Below, one piece after another: positions 42,963 through 53,821 of a stretch of DNA of 64,000 bases. The DNA is from Symbiodinium natans (lineage: Eukaryota > Sar > Dinophyceae > Suessiales > Symbiodiniaceae), in the NCBI GenBank assembly GCA_905221605.1, contig CAJNDS010002520.1, positions 182,501-246,500 of the forward strand. The letters are read 5' to 3'. Both the position numbers and the translations under genes were made by a program. The notes below the pieces were generated by a model, which saw only the letters and a program-made list of their open reading frames with translations, was not told where the DNA came from and did no database searches. Position 1 is the first letter of the stretch. The number at the start of each line of letters is the position of its first letter.

Positions 42963-43039
42963 GGCACCTCGAGTTCTTCGACGTCACCGAGGACATTAGA
43001 CGGCTGAGTTTGGCTGACGCGCGCCTGGCGATGCATTAG
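42963..43039 (+). CDS. exon-like C-terminal segment
   Basis: After GGACCAG it reads HLEFFDVTEDIRRLSLADAR-LAMH then TAG. An acidic then basic helix. It lies between telomeric arrays at 42885 and 43065. Confidence 0.42.
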
Positions 43040-43408
43040 AGCCTCCATACTAGGCTCTGGCCTAGGGTTTAGGGTTCAGGGTTTAGGGTTTAGAGTCTAG
43101 GGTTTAGAGTTCAGGGTTTAGGGTTCAGGGTTCGGGGGGCTGCGCAGATTCAGCTCGACCCTATATGCCCTAATTGTCCTAAACCCTACGCCTGCCTTGT
43201 TAATCTGCAGTTGCACTGCCCTAAACCCTAAACCCTGAACCCTAAACCCTAAATCCTAAACCCTAAACCCTAAACCCTAAACCCTAAACCCTAAGCCCTA
43301 AACCCTAAACCCTAAACATCACACGTCATATATTCATCTTTGGCCAGAGCCCCACGGCACGACCTGGAGTCGCAGCTTTGTTGCTGGGCTCCTTAAACTT
43401 CCACTATA

Positions 43409-43433
43409 AATAAACATATATATATATATATAG

Positions 43434-43468
<35 letters not shown>

Positions 43469-43506
43469 TATTTGTATATAGGTATATATATATATATATA
43501 TATATA
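43409..43506. repeat. (TA)n microsatellite
   Basis: TA runs interrupted by GG and AAGTATTTG, about 100 bp. Confidence 0.97.
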
Positions 43507-43975
43507 TCGCAAGGACTATAGACTACGTCAAGAGCCTTACCTTAGCTAGCAAGTCATCCCGAACTGCAAGAGGACCCGGATCTCAGTCCTCTTTGCCCCG
43601 GCTGCGGCATCATGTGCGATGAGAATCCGGAGCATAGGCCGGACACGGGTTTAGGGTTTAGGGTTTGGGGTTTGGGGCTTGAACTGTTTAACCATCGCAT
43701 GCCCTGTGCTCATCGGTTTGAAGGCCCTGAAGAAAGGCTAAGGTATCGTGCACGCCCTGTGAGCTGCTAAGTCGGCGTTACCAGCCTTGAAACTCAATGC
43801 CGTTCATCTCCCTGCACAAATTCGTCAGTTCATCATTAGGGCCTCCAGAGGGATTTTTGCGGTTTAGAGGTGGCGTATATCCGCAGCAAAAGATCTGAGG
43901 CGAGCCCTGCCCCAAAGAAGCCTCCATCTTGAAACGTGCAGGAGAAAAGCGCCCATCCTGAGCCACCGGCATGGC

Positions 43976-44053
43976 CTAAACCCTAAACCCTAAACCCTAA
44001 ACCCTAAACCCTAAACCCTAAACCCTAAACCCTAAACCCTAAACCCTAAACCC
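43976..44053. repeat. interstitial telomeric array
   Basis: Eleven perfect CCCTAAA units. Confidence 0.98.
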
Positions 44054-44557
44054 CCGCAAGCCTCTGGTATGACCCTCGCTCAGCCACACGGGCCTTGTGT
44101 TTTTTGTATTCAGCTCCTGCACTCGAGGACTCCAAAGCACCACGCAGACGGAACCCCTAAACCCTAAACCCTAAACCCTGCAAGGGTTCTGACTGTGAAT
44201 TCCTTGCCTTGTCCGAACTTTGGGATGTCTTGATTCCTGGACTCCAGAGGGCACCAAGATCTCAGGGCCAAGAGCTTGGCGGGCCTTGAGGGTTTAGGGT
44301 TTAGGGTTTCGGGTTTAGGGTTTCGGGTTGAGGGTTGAGGGTTTAGGGTTTAGGGTTTAGGGTGCGCGAAGCTTAACCAGAACACCCCAGAGGCACCCTG
44401 GAGCAGATGGCATGGACAGAATGGGTACACTCAGGCGGGCCGCATGGGGTTCATTGGGGTTAGAGGACAGGCAGAGGATCTTCGGGGGCTAGGTTTGGAA
44501 TGTGGAGTTTAGGGTTTAGGATTGAGGGTTGAGGGTTGAGGGTTAGACGTTTCTGAG

Positions 44558-44672
44558 CATAGCTGTGCCTCCCCAAGCGAGGCGTGTCCTCTATCCGCGG
44601 ACGCGCGCGGTGACGCCAAGCGCGGCCATCGTCAACTTGGCCACACCCCTGGCGCTCGAGGCCTGCCAAGAG
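44558..44672 (+). CDS. 38-codon exon-like segment
   Basis: It reads IAVPPQARRVLYPRTRAVTP then SAAIVNLATPLALEACQE and ends GAG|GTTTGC. Good splice boundary and composition; possibly beta-rich. Unknown family. Confidence 0.48.
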
Positions 44673-45081
44673 GTTTGCTTGTCGAAAGCAGGGTTTGGGG
44701 TTTAGGGTTTAGGGTTCAGGGTTTAGGGTTCAGGGTTTAGGGTTTAGGGCAGGCCCTTGAGGTGAAAGGCTTTACTGGGTTTGAAAACGTCGGCATCCAT
44801 CTTACACTGGGATTAGCTGGTGCTAGACGTAATTTGGGGGACCTTGCAAATTACAAAAGAAAGGTTCTTCCAGGGTATGTACACTTTGAGCCGCAAGCCT
44901 GCCCCACAACCCTGCGCACCGCCTGTCGGGAGCGAGACGCTGCATGATTCCCTTCCTGCTCAACCCCCAACAACATCTGGTCGCCCCTAATTACCCTCAC
45001 CTCAACGCGAAACCCTGAACGCTGAATTCCGAAATCCCTGTAAACCTCTTCTGACTTCAGACGTGGGTGGCCACATGTAAG

Positions 45082-45207
45082 CCGCAACCCTTTATCGATC
45101 TTGTCGACTTCAGCCTCTCCCCGCTTAGTGTGCTAAAGCGCATGCGGGAGCAGAACGCGCACCGAAGATGGTGCCAAATGAGCGCGCATGACCGATCTGT
45201 CACTTAG
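45082..45207 (+). CDS. exon-like segment
   Basis: After TGTAAG the frame reads PQPFIDLVDFSLSPLSVLKR then MREQNAHRRWCQMSAHDRSV-T and stops. Strong protein-like composition, unknown family. Confidence 0.47.
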   Translation, partial: PQPFIDLVDFSLSPLSVLKRMREQNAHRRWCQMSAHDRSVT

Positions 45208-45756
45208 TCTCACTTGTAAGATCATGAAAGCCCACCTAACAATCGGCGCAGGTGGGCTGCCATGCACGGACAGCACTGATAGTGGCCGAGTGAAAACAGT
45301 CAGCCTTAAGAATTCACATCTCATGAAAGCTTAGCCGCGGTAGGCAGCTTTCTTCAGCCATACAGTTTCTTTGTCATAGTTGGGTACCATTTTACATTTT
45401 TACGGGCACTTAAGCCCAATAAGGAATTATCGAATAAATGTTTAATATTATCCCAACCATGAACTAGGCTTGGGTCGAGCTTGTAGGCAGAGCTTTGAGA
45501 TGCTGGGCCCGTGGCTTCGGTTTCTATGTCTAGGATCCACGAGCCAGTGTAGCATCTTTCAGTTCATGCCCATCAACGTAACGACCTCTGGCCCTAAACG
45601 TTCACGGGTGTCGTTTCTTCACTTGAGCTTAATAGGCCTCTATGACGCGTTGACCTCACCAATGCCTCACTATGATGCACTGAACCTAACTCTAAGCCCT
45701 AAACCCTAAATCGACCTCCACAGTGTCAGTCTCTTGCTGTCAGATCTTAAGCCATA

Positions 45757-45872
45757 TATATGAACCAGGAATTATATGTCTGTCATTGGTGAGTTAAGGT
45801 TCCTTTTGAATATTGGTGAGTGTATACATTTGGTGTCCTTTTGGGGATACAAGAAATATAAACCCTACTTCA
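45757..45872. mobile_element. TIR element family G, copy 2
   Basis: ATATGAACCAGGAATTATAT at the left and AAATATAAACCCTACTTCAT at the right match copy 1, including AATATTGGTGAGTGTATA. Confidence 0.82.
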
Positions 45873-46162
45873 TTTGGGTTCACCCGAGCCCCGACATGAA
45901 CGCAAAGCCTTGATCGCAAAGCAGAGTTTAGGGTTTAGGGTTTGAATACGAAGGGGCCCGGTGCCCAAGGCAAAACCATGCCAACACCCCAAGTCTCCGA
46001 AACATCAAAACTGGTAGGACAGTATCGGAATTTTGGTTTTAGGGTTTAGGACAGGAAAAGGGTTTAGGGCAGTATTGTGGCAGGTTGCCCAGCTGCCACC
46101 GAGCGCCACAATACGGTGCGACTTTGGCAGGTTGCGTGACGCAATCTCAGCCCTATTTGCAG

Positions 46163-46360
46163 ATGTACATGGTGTCGTTGATTACGGGTTCTCTCGATTG
46201 GCTCGTAGGGCTCATTCGGGGCTTAAGCAACTTCTTTGTTCCGATTGTTAAGTCCATAGGTTTGTTTAGGCGAGCGACTGTGGTACAGGCCTCAGTGGTT
46301 CCCGAAACGTCAGCAGAGCCACGGTCGAGTATTCGTCAGGAAGCCGCATCAGATGTCCAC
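46163..46360 (+). CDS. exon-like segment with membrane helix
   Basis: After CTATTTGCAG it reads MYMVSLITGSLDWLVGLIRG then LSNFFVPIVKSIGLFRRATV and a polar tail (VVPETSAEPRSSIRQEAASD). About 30 hydrophobic residues could span a membrane once or lie along it. Unknown family. Confidence 0.4.
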
Positions 46361-46436
46361 ATGAAATCCGTTTCCGTGTGTGTTGTCTCTGTGTGCCTGC
46401 GTGTGCATGTGGGTCCCACGTATTTTGCTTTTGTTT

Positions 46437-46512
46437 CTCTCTCTCTCTCTCTCTCCCTCCCTCCCTCTCTCCCTCTTTGGCATTCATGAGGCAGAGAGAG
46501 AGAGAGAGAGAG
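46437..46512. repeat. (TC)n and (AG)n inverted microsatellite
   Basis: TC/CCCT runs at 46437-46475 and AG at 46493-46512 are complementary around TTTGGCATTCATGAGG. They could form a long hairpin. Confidence 0.93.
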
Positions 46513-46869
46513 ATCCGTAAAGACATAGACAGTTTCAAATAACTCGCGCAGACACCTTCGTCTCCATGCCTCAGTGACAGAAAAAGACAGATAAAAGGAC
46601 ATCAAGGAGCCATCCACACCACTCGCACCAACATAAACTAGATCAGTGTTAGGGATCCTTTTTACTTTTTAGGTTATGGAGGGTCTTCTTAGGCTTAGCC
46701 TGCCTAACTGAACCTGAGATCCAAAGTTGGAAATCCCCTTCTTTGAAGTGGAGAGGCACTGCAATACACCTCAACCGAATGACTGCCACATTCCCAAGTC
46801 CATGCCAGACAGATCTTCCCCAAAAGAACCTCCAGCCCCTAAGCTCAAACCTTGCCGTGAATAAACCAG

Positions 46870-46939
46870 GTTCGGCACCGTCCCTGCACACATCTACGGC
46901 TCCGTGGTGCACTGCACGGCTCCGATGGTGCACGAGGAG
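46870..46939 (+). CDS. exon with IPT/TIG-like motif
   Basis: Bounded by ACCAG and GAG|GTAGGC. It reads FGTVPAHIYGSVVHCTAPMV-HEE. F-G-x-V-x-A followed by V-x-C-x-A-P is the core spacing of IPT/TIG immunoglobulin-like domains. It is one exon only, so the call is provisional. Confidence 0.52.
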
Positions 46940-47196
46940 GTAGGCTGCCAGTGAACATGCTGTCTTGCTTGCCTTTTTGGGGCTGGTGGTGCGTTGCGTA
47001 AAGTATTGACTAAGCAAAGCCAAGTGCTTCTTGTCTTGGCAGACGTCGAGGTTCGAGGTAATTATGGTTACAGACAGTTACAGACATATAATTATTAATT
47101 AATTATATATATATATACATATATATATGGTTCAGCGTCGAGCGTCCTGGGCCCCCCCCCATGGTATCCCCCCCCCCCCCAAGTCTACTCTACGGT

Positions 47197-47550
47197 CCCT
47201 AAACCCTAAACCCTAAACCCCTAAACCCCTAAACCCTAAACCCTAAACCCTAAACCCTAAAACCTAAACCCTAACCCTAAACCCTAAACCTTAAGTCTTA
47301 AACCTTAAACCCTAAACCCTAAAACCCTGAACCCTAAACCCTAACCCTAAAACCAACCCCCAACCACACCACGGGGGGGGGGGGATCATCTTAGTACCCC
47401 ATCCGCGGGGAAAACCCTAAACCCTAAACCCTAAACCCTAAACCCTAAAACCCTAAACCCTAAAACCCTAAAACCCTAAAACCCTAAAACCCTAAAACCC
47501 TAAACCCTAAACCCTAAACCCTAAACCCTAAAACCCTAAAACCAACCCCC
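47197..47550. repeat. telomeric arrays with duplicated junction
   Basis: CCCTAAA and CCCTAAAA arrays at 47197-47345 and 47411-47550. Each is followed by the same unit, ACCAACCCCCAACCACACCA then a G run (about 47352-47384 and 47542-47575), so array plus flank has been duplicated. Confidence 0.92.
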
Positions 47551-47768
47551 AACCACACCACAGGGGGGGGGGGGTACCATTGGGGGGGGGGGACCATTGG
47601 GGGGGGGGGGGGTAGGGGGGAGGGGGGGGGGGGGCCCGCCGGGGCTGAATCATATATATATATATATATGTACATGCCCAGCAAATGTCGCAATCCTGGC
47701 AGCGCACTAAACTGATAGAGCCTGGAGAATGCAGACTACACCGGCAGTCGGTGCTTCGCAAGCCTGAC

Positions 47769-47886
47769 CTGGAGGTTCATGGGTACTTGCAGCCCAATTG
47801 AGAAGTCTACTTCCGACCTACTTAGGGAACTTAGGGGGCTTCTAAGTACAGTATATAGTTGGGGTTACAAGTGCCCTGGACCTCCA
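47769..47886. mobile_element. TIR element family M, copy 3
   Basis: CTGGAGGTTCATGGGTACTT at the left and ACAAGTGCCCTGGACCTCCA-G at the right are inverted repeats. The interior AGAAGTCTACTTCCGACCTA is shared with 37560-37600. Confidence 0.82.
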
Positions 47887-47889
47887 GGA

Positions 47890-49500
47890 CTCCAGGCAGT
47901 CAGAACACAGTGATCCCGAAACGGAGTCTGCGGTTCGGGGGTTGAGGCTCAGATCTCACTCCGCTTGCGCTTGACGCTCCGGACCACTGCGACCGACTTT
48001 GTGCAAAGGCGCAGCGTAGAATTTGGGATTTTGGTGGCCCGAAACGACCCCTCAGCCCCACGAGGTGTTTGGGGGATGTCTTTGAGCAGCCCAATCGTCG
48101 AGTGAGAAGGTGCTCAGGGTGTAGGCAGCCACATTGAAATCGTTGGTTTTTGTTCGAATTTCTGCTTGGCAGCACCCAGACTCTCCGTAGCCACACATGC
48201 CAGGTTGGTTGTCATGGCTCAGGAGGACTTCCGCTTCATACGCTCACCGTCAGAACCAGCCTCATGGCTTCGCTAACCCACTCTTGGGTTGCTCCTGTTA
48301 AGGGGCATCAAGTGTGCTTTGGTAAGTATTCGAATACGACGAGTTTGGGGACCCCAAACTCCAGGTTCTTTGTTTTCAGGATTGTCTATCCTGTACTGCA
48401 CCGACCGCAGCAAAGTCGTCAGAAACACGGTCACACGCACTTATGTAAGCACCGTGTTTCGCTCACTTTTCAAACCCTAAGCCTTAAAACCCTAAACCCT
48501 AAACCCTAAACCCTCTGCGGAGTGGTTCGTCCAGCTATGCAGGTGCCGAAACCCTAAACCCTGAACCCCTAAACCCCTAAACCCTAAACCCTGAAGCCTA
48601 AACCCTAAACCCTAAACCCTGAAGCCTGAAGCCTGAAGCCTGAACCCTGAACCCCAAACCCCAAACCCCAAACCCCAAACCCCAAACCCCAAACCCCCAA
48701 ACCCCCAAACCCCAAACCCCAAACCCTAACCCTAAACCCTAAACCGTAAACCCTACATAAGTTTGATATGTATATTCGAGGAAAGTAGGTGGTTAGATAG
48801 GGGCGCGTCTCCAGAAACAAGGTGATCGAAGCCCTGCCGCCCCACACGGCCGTGGTGGGTGAGAAAGTGTACTTGGAAGCTCGGTTAGGGTTTGGGGTGT
48901 GATTTGTAGCTCTTCGGCTGCTTCGCACGGCTTTGCAAGGGATTTTCGGGCCAGGAACAACATACAGTTTACGACTGAAAAAAGCCTCACCCTGCATGAT
49001 GAGAACGAGCCTGCACATGATAGACATATTGAGTTAACACAATTCCCTGCGACTATCATGACGAGTAGCCTTGCACTTCCAATGTTTCCTGTAGAGCATG
49101 CAACGTAGGACCAGGGGCCCCACTTGTCCCACTCGGGCTATGGCCATGACTGTTGCGGCACAGAACAGCTTTATTGGCTTAGCAGTTCAGCACCCTTCGG
49201 CAGCCTGAACTTTAAGCAGCTTGCTGCGTCAGTCACATGGGCAAGGACAAACAGTGGTTCGAGTGGCGAAGTCCAAACGACCAATACGAAGATGAGCCCA
49301 GCACCCCTAACCCTAACCCCTAAACCCTAAACCTTTAACCTAACCCCAAACCCCAGACCCTAAACCCTAAACCCTAAACCCTAAACCCTAAACCACAACC
49401 ACAGTAGCTACAGCTGTTCTTACTGCTTTCAAGCTGCGAGTGCCCGTCCGAGGAGTGGCTGAGTCATGCGCCGCTCTTCGAGGCTGAGGGGACATTCTAA
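47890..49500. other. spacer or intron with variant telomeric blocks
   Basis: Telomeric arrays lie at 48470-48515 and 49300-49395. A block of GAAGCCT and CCCCAAA variants lies at 48590-48730. Open frames at 48150-48509 and 48899-49108 show no domain. Confidence 0.5.
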
Positions 49501-49514
49501 TTATCACTATTACT

Positions 49515-49580
49515 ATCGTCATCATCATCATCATCATCATCATCACCATCATCATCAGCATCAATCATCATCATCACCAG
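49515..49580. repeat. (CAT)n trinucleotide repeat
   Basis: About twenty ATC/CAT units with a few CAG or CAC variants. Confidence 0.95.
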
Positions 49581-49703
49581 CATTAAGCTGGATAAACATG
49601 ATTACTGCACGTTGCGAGTTTTGTTAATTGTGGCTGCAGCACAACATGGGAGAACGGTTAAGTTTAGTTGCTTGATTCGCGGATTTGCAAGCGCGTGTCA
49701 ACA

Positions 49704-49807
49704 TTGGGATGTTCCCACTTATACTACTCGTAACAATCCTTGATAGGGATTCTGAGAATCCCTATCAGAATCCCTGATAAGGACTGTTAGTATAAGTTGG
49801 AACATCC
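49704..49807. mobile_element. TIR element family C, copy 5, right flank replaced
   Basis: TTGGGATGTTCCCACTTATA to TATAAGTTGGAACATCC. The left flank is TGTCAACA, but no copy of it follows the right end. Telomere-like GACCCTA repeats begin there, so the right target duplication appears lost to telomeric DNA. Confidence 0.85.
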
Positions 49808-49878
49808 AGACCCTAGACCCTAAACCCTAGACCCTAAAACCTAAACCCTAAACCCTAAATGAATGTTGGCTTGGGCAG

Positions 49879-49953
49879 GTGCTGGCGCGGGTGCCTTATC
49901 GCTGCTCCTGGCGCCAGTCCGAGCTGGGCGACATGACCACGGCCAGCACCCCT
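49879..49953 (+). CDS. exon-like segment
   Basis: After GGGCAG it reads VLARVPYRCSWRQSELGDMT then TASTP and meets a TTTAGGG array. Unknown family; possible beta strand around VPYRCSW. Confidence 0.42.
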
Positions 49954-50688
49954 TAGGGTTCAGGGTTTAGGGTTTAGGGTTTAGGGTTGAGGGGGAGTTT
50001 AAAGGTTTCTTGACGGGCTTGGTCGCGTGAAGTGGATCTAGCCAGAAGGATTTCAAAACCCTGTTGCGCAAGCGAGCTTTGAAGGTGTCAGGGGAGGTGG
50101 AATGTTGTTTTGTCTGAGGAGTTCATGTCATTCAGGGTGTGCCCTGAGTTTTTGCTGGTTGGCGACCTTATGCGTTTTTTTTTTTTTTTGCGGCTCTCCT
50201 GCTTAGGGTTTAGGGTTTAGGGTTTAGGGGTTAGGGTTTAGGGCTTAGGGTTTGGGGTTTAGGGTTTAGGGTTTAGGGCATCTTTTAGAGGGCTGTTCCT
50301 GCCTTCCGACTCAGGTTTGATTGGGGCTCTTGGGCTCAGACTTTCGGGATGTATAGCCCTTAGCTCAGGGATCCTTGCCGCGACGCAAGCACCACTCGGG
50401 GCATGGATGATTTCATCTGTTGGGGTTCAAAAACCACTCAGACAAAAAAACACCACGAACAAGCCGAGCGCCTGCAACCAGAGCGGCCCACAATCTTAGG
50501 GTTTAGGGTTTAGGGTTTAAGGGTCGAGGGCTTAGGGTTTAGGGGTTAGGGGTTTTGGGTTTAGGGTTTAGGGTTGCTTGCTTACTGAGTTGACCGCTAC
50601 TCAGCTCCTGCCACTTCATCCCTATTATTAGCTTATCCTTATATTGCAAACAAACGCATTTTTTCATAATGCCATGATATCATTATAT

Positions 50689-50775
50689 GGGCATTTCCCA
50701 AAAAAGGACCCCAAAGAGAATGGAATCCCCTTCACGTGACCCCTCAAAAAGGGTATCACCATTTCGGAAACCCTA
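50689..50775. mobile_element. TIR element family F, copy 2
   Basis: GGGCATTTCCCAAAAAAGGA at the left and GTATCACCATTTCGGAAACC at the right are inverted repeats matching copy 1. It merges into a CCCTAAA array. Confidence 0.75.
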
Positions 50776-50901
50776 AACCCTTAACCCTAAACCCTAAACC
50801 CTAAACCTTGAATGCCTCGCCTGGCTTGTCCGAGTGTGAGCGATTAAACCCTAAAACCTTAACCCTAAACCCTAAACCCTAAACTAGTTCGGAAACCCCA
50901 T

Positions 50902-50982
50902 ATGCCTTTGAAGCGCAGATCGCCCTGGCGCTGTCGTCCCACACGGTGCGCTGCGTTGTGCCCGTTGCCCCTCGGCTGAGTG
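50902..50982 (+). CDS. exon-like segment with V-x-C-x-x-P motif
   Basis: It reads YAFEAQIALALSSHTVRCVV then PVAPRLS. The S-x-T-V-R-C-V-x-P pattern matches the strand before the end of IPT/TIG domains. Boundaries are uncertain. Confidence 0.42.
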
Positions 50983-51999
50983 GTAGAGCAATTGGGTGGC
51001 CCACTGGGCTTTCGGCTTGGGGTTTATGGTTTAAGTTTAGAATTCAGAGTTTAGCGTTTAGGGTCCTCTATGTTGCTTAAATTGTGGAACCCTGGTTGAC
51101 ATGGTTTTGGGGATGGTTGAATGATATCCCTCGCGTTACAATGCACGGGGGCCATTTGTTTGTTCAGGGTCGCGGGTTGCTGGGCTGCGGGCCGCCCAGG
51201 GCTCGACACCACACGCCACCTGGGTGCGCCTCGAGGGACCCACTGGCCAGGCGCCCTCGGCAAGAGAGAAGAGGGTTTAGGGCTTAGGGCTTAGGGTTTA
51301 GGATTTGGGGTTTAGGGCCGTTTAGGGTTGAGGGTTTAGGGTTTGGCGTAGAGTTTGGTTGGGGTTTTAACTTTCCCAGCCGAGTCGTAGAAACCTTGTG
51401 ATGCGTTATTTCTTGGAACAATTGAAAGTTATGGCCAGCAAATCTCAAAAATCGAAACTGGACATATGGGCAGTTCTCCAACTGAGGCTGTTTGGGGGGT
51501 CCCACAAACAGAACAGCACCTTTATAATCAAAGGGACCCTCATTTGGACAACCACCGACATAGCTTCTGAGCAGAAGACCCAAAGCAGGGTTTAGGAGAA
51601 AGACACAAAAGTGACGAATATGCTGCATATTCCCAGAAAATACTGGTTTTGCAGACGCATGGGTAGCTCACGGCTCACGGCTCACGGTCACTCAAGGTCG
51701 TGGTGGATGGGCCCTTGTTTCGCACCTTGGACCAAGGGGGTTTTAGGTTTGGATCAAGTGTCGTTTTCCCTCCAACTTCAATCCTAGACCCCAATTGGGG
51801 GGCTGATCTCTACCCACCCTACCTCGCAACGTTGGCCACTCTGACAAAGTGTCATGGTAAGGTTACCCTAAACCCGGAACCCGAAACTCTGCCGCGGAGT
51901 GCATTACGGGCTTTAGGCTTCGAGGGGTCCTAGTCTTGAACTCACGCATGTCTCAGGGTACATCGAGCACATGACAAGCCCCTGGTGGCTTGAGGACAG

Positions 52000-52944
52000 C
52001 TGATGACGGGCCCGGCTGGGGTATCAGGTTTATGGCTAGGTAGGCCATTAACGGGACATTTGATATTTTCCTTATTGGGGTTTAAGAGGACCATCTTCAG
52101 AATCGTTTTCAGATTGCTTGCTGTGCCACATGCCGTCTTGACACCAGTTACCAGTTGCCACCTGGAACTTGGACAAAGCTGCACCCAAGGGATCGTTGCT
52201 CTGGGGCACTTAAAAGACCCCCTGGTTCTTAGTAGGGAAAGAGAGGGCCCTATATACCCTTCAAGGGATTACATGGGGCACCTCCTTCCTCATTCCCTAC
52301 TAAGAGCCAGAAGAGTAGTCTGGAGCCATGGAGGACATGCCCTCTGCGTCTGGACTGGCGGTTGCATCGTCAGCAACAGCAGCCACCACACAGCGCCTTC
52401 GCCGCATGTGGGGCGCAGCATGCTTTCAATCGCGTGATGCCCGGGACGCGTCCGGCTTTGCATCATGTGTTGGCTTGCGCTTCTGTGGCACCATTCGCTT
52501 TTGGACATTAGGCATAAGCGGGCAGGCACAATCGGTAAAACTGAGTGGCCACAACGCTAGTACATAGTGCAGCGGGCACAAGTCTTCAGCACGATCGATG
52601 CATGCAAGTCTGTCAACTATGTCACTCGATCTTGTCATTGAGCGCGTGGCAGAGCATCCGAAAGGCGCTCTACAAAGTTGTGCTTCATGTGAGCAGTCCT
52701 CGACAGGATGGCCTTTACTTGTACTTCTTATGCTGCGGCTGGCAAATACCCTCAGATAGAACAATGAGAAGCTCCGCTGGTCGGTTTGGCATGCAGTCTT
52801 ACGCGGTTTGCGCCATAGGCCAGCGGGAGACTCGAAAATCAAGTTCCTTGCCAGGCTCACCTCACCTGCACCACCAGGGGAGCTGCTCGGCAAGACTGAA
52901 GAGAGAACTGTAGTGGGCCAGAAGAAGCCGAATCTCAACCCCAA
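52000..52944. other. competing open frames, undecided
   Basis: A 172-codon minus frame (52426-52944) overlaps plus frames of 79-144 codons. None has a recognisable domain. The region carries two TIR-type repeats (52040-52090 resembling 30284-30345, and 52222-52310). Confidence 0.3.
52222..52310. mobile_element. TIR element family K, single copy
   Basis: CTGGTTCTTAGTAGGGAAAG and CATTCCCTACTAAGAGCCAG are inverted repeats 89 bp apart overall. The TTAGTAG end resembles families B and H. Confidence 0.78.
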
Positions 52945-53756
52945 TTGATTTAATTAATTAATTCCTCGAATTGAGGGTTGTTAGGGTTTAGGGCTGAAGA
53001 ACCAGAACCCTCCCCAATGTATTTAGGATTTATAGCTTCAGGGCAAAGAGGTTTGAGAACCCCCTAAATCCTAAGCCCCACCCCAAAGAAAAACGCTCAA
53101 TTTCTGGGAGCCCAACAGCCGCCAAACCCATGAGGCCGCCAATGGATCCGGAGAGGTGCATTCTTCATGCGGGTTTTGGGTTTTGGGTTTTGGGTTTAGG
53201 GTTTAGGGTTTAGGGCAAACAAAGGGCTTCGGACTGCATCGCTACAGCCTGTCGTAGAACTATGTACCAACCGCGAAGCGACTTCAATCTCGGGGTTTGG
53301 GCGCAAGCTCAGTCAATCTGGTTGGTGCAAAGCTTGCCACATCTGGGCAGTCTAGGGTTTAGGGTTTAGGGTCAAGCTTGATCTCTGCGGCACGAAGTCC
53401 GCTGAGGTTTATGTCCAGAGTTCGGAGAGGGGGATTAATTCCTTTGGGCCTCTTGAAGAACTGGCCCTCCAAGATTTACCATCCTACAACCTACCGACCC
53501 CCAGGTTGGCACTACATTTGGTCACCCCTCGCCCCTCCCCACTGGAAATCCCTTGCAGACACAGCAAAGGAAAGTAGAATGCTGCACACGGGTTTAAACG
53601 CAACCGCGAAGAACGTGCTTAAAACCACCCGGACCCCAAGATATCTCTAGCCCAGAGCTGGCTGGATTGAAGAAGGGTTTGGAGCTTAGGGTTTAGGGTT
53701 AATATTCCCCTGAATTCAGGCGCGTCTTCCTCTTGTCACGGATACATGCTGGCCCC

Positions 53757-53820
53757 CCTAAACCCTAAACCCTAAACCCTAAACCCTAAACCCTAAACCC
53801 TAAACCCTAAACCCTAAACT
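53757..53820. repeat. interstitial telomeric array
   Basis: About nine CCCTAAA units. Confidence 0.97.
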
Positions 53821-53821
53821 C

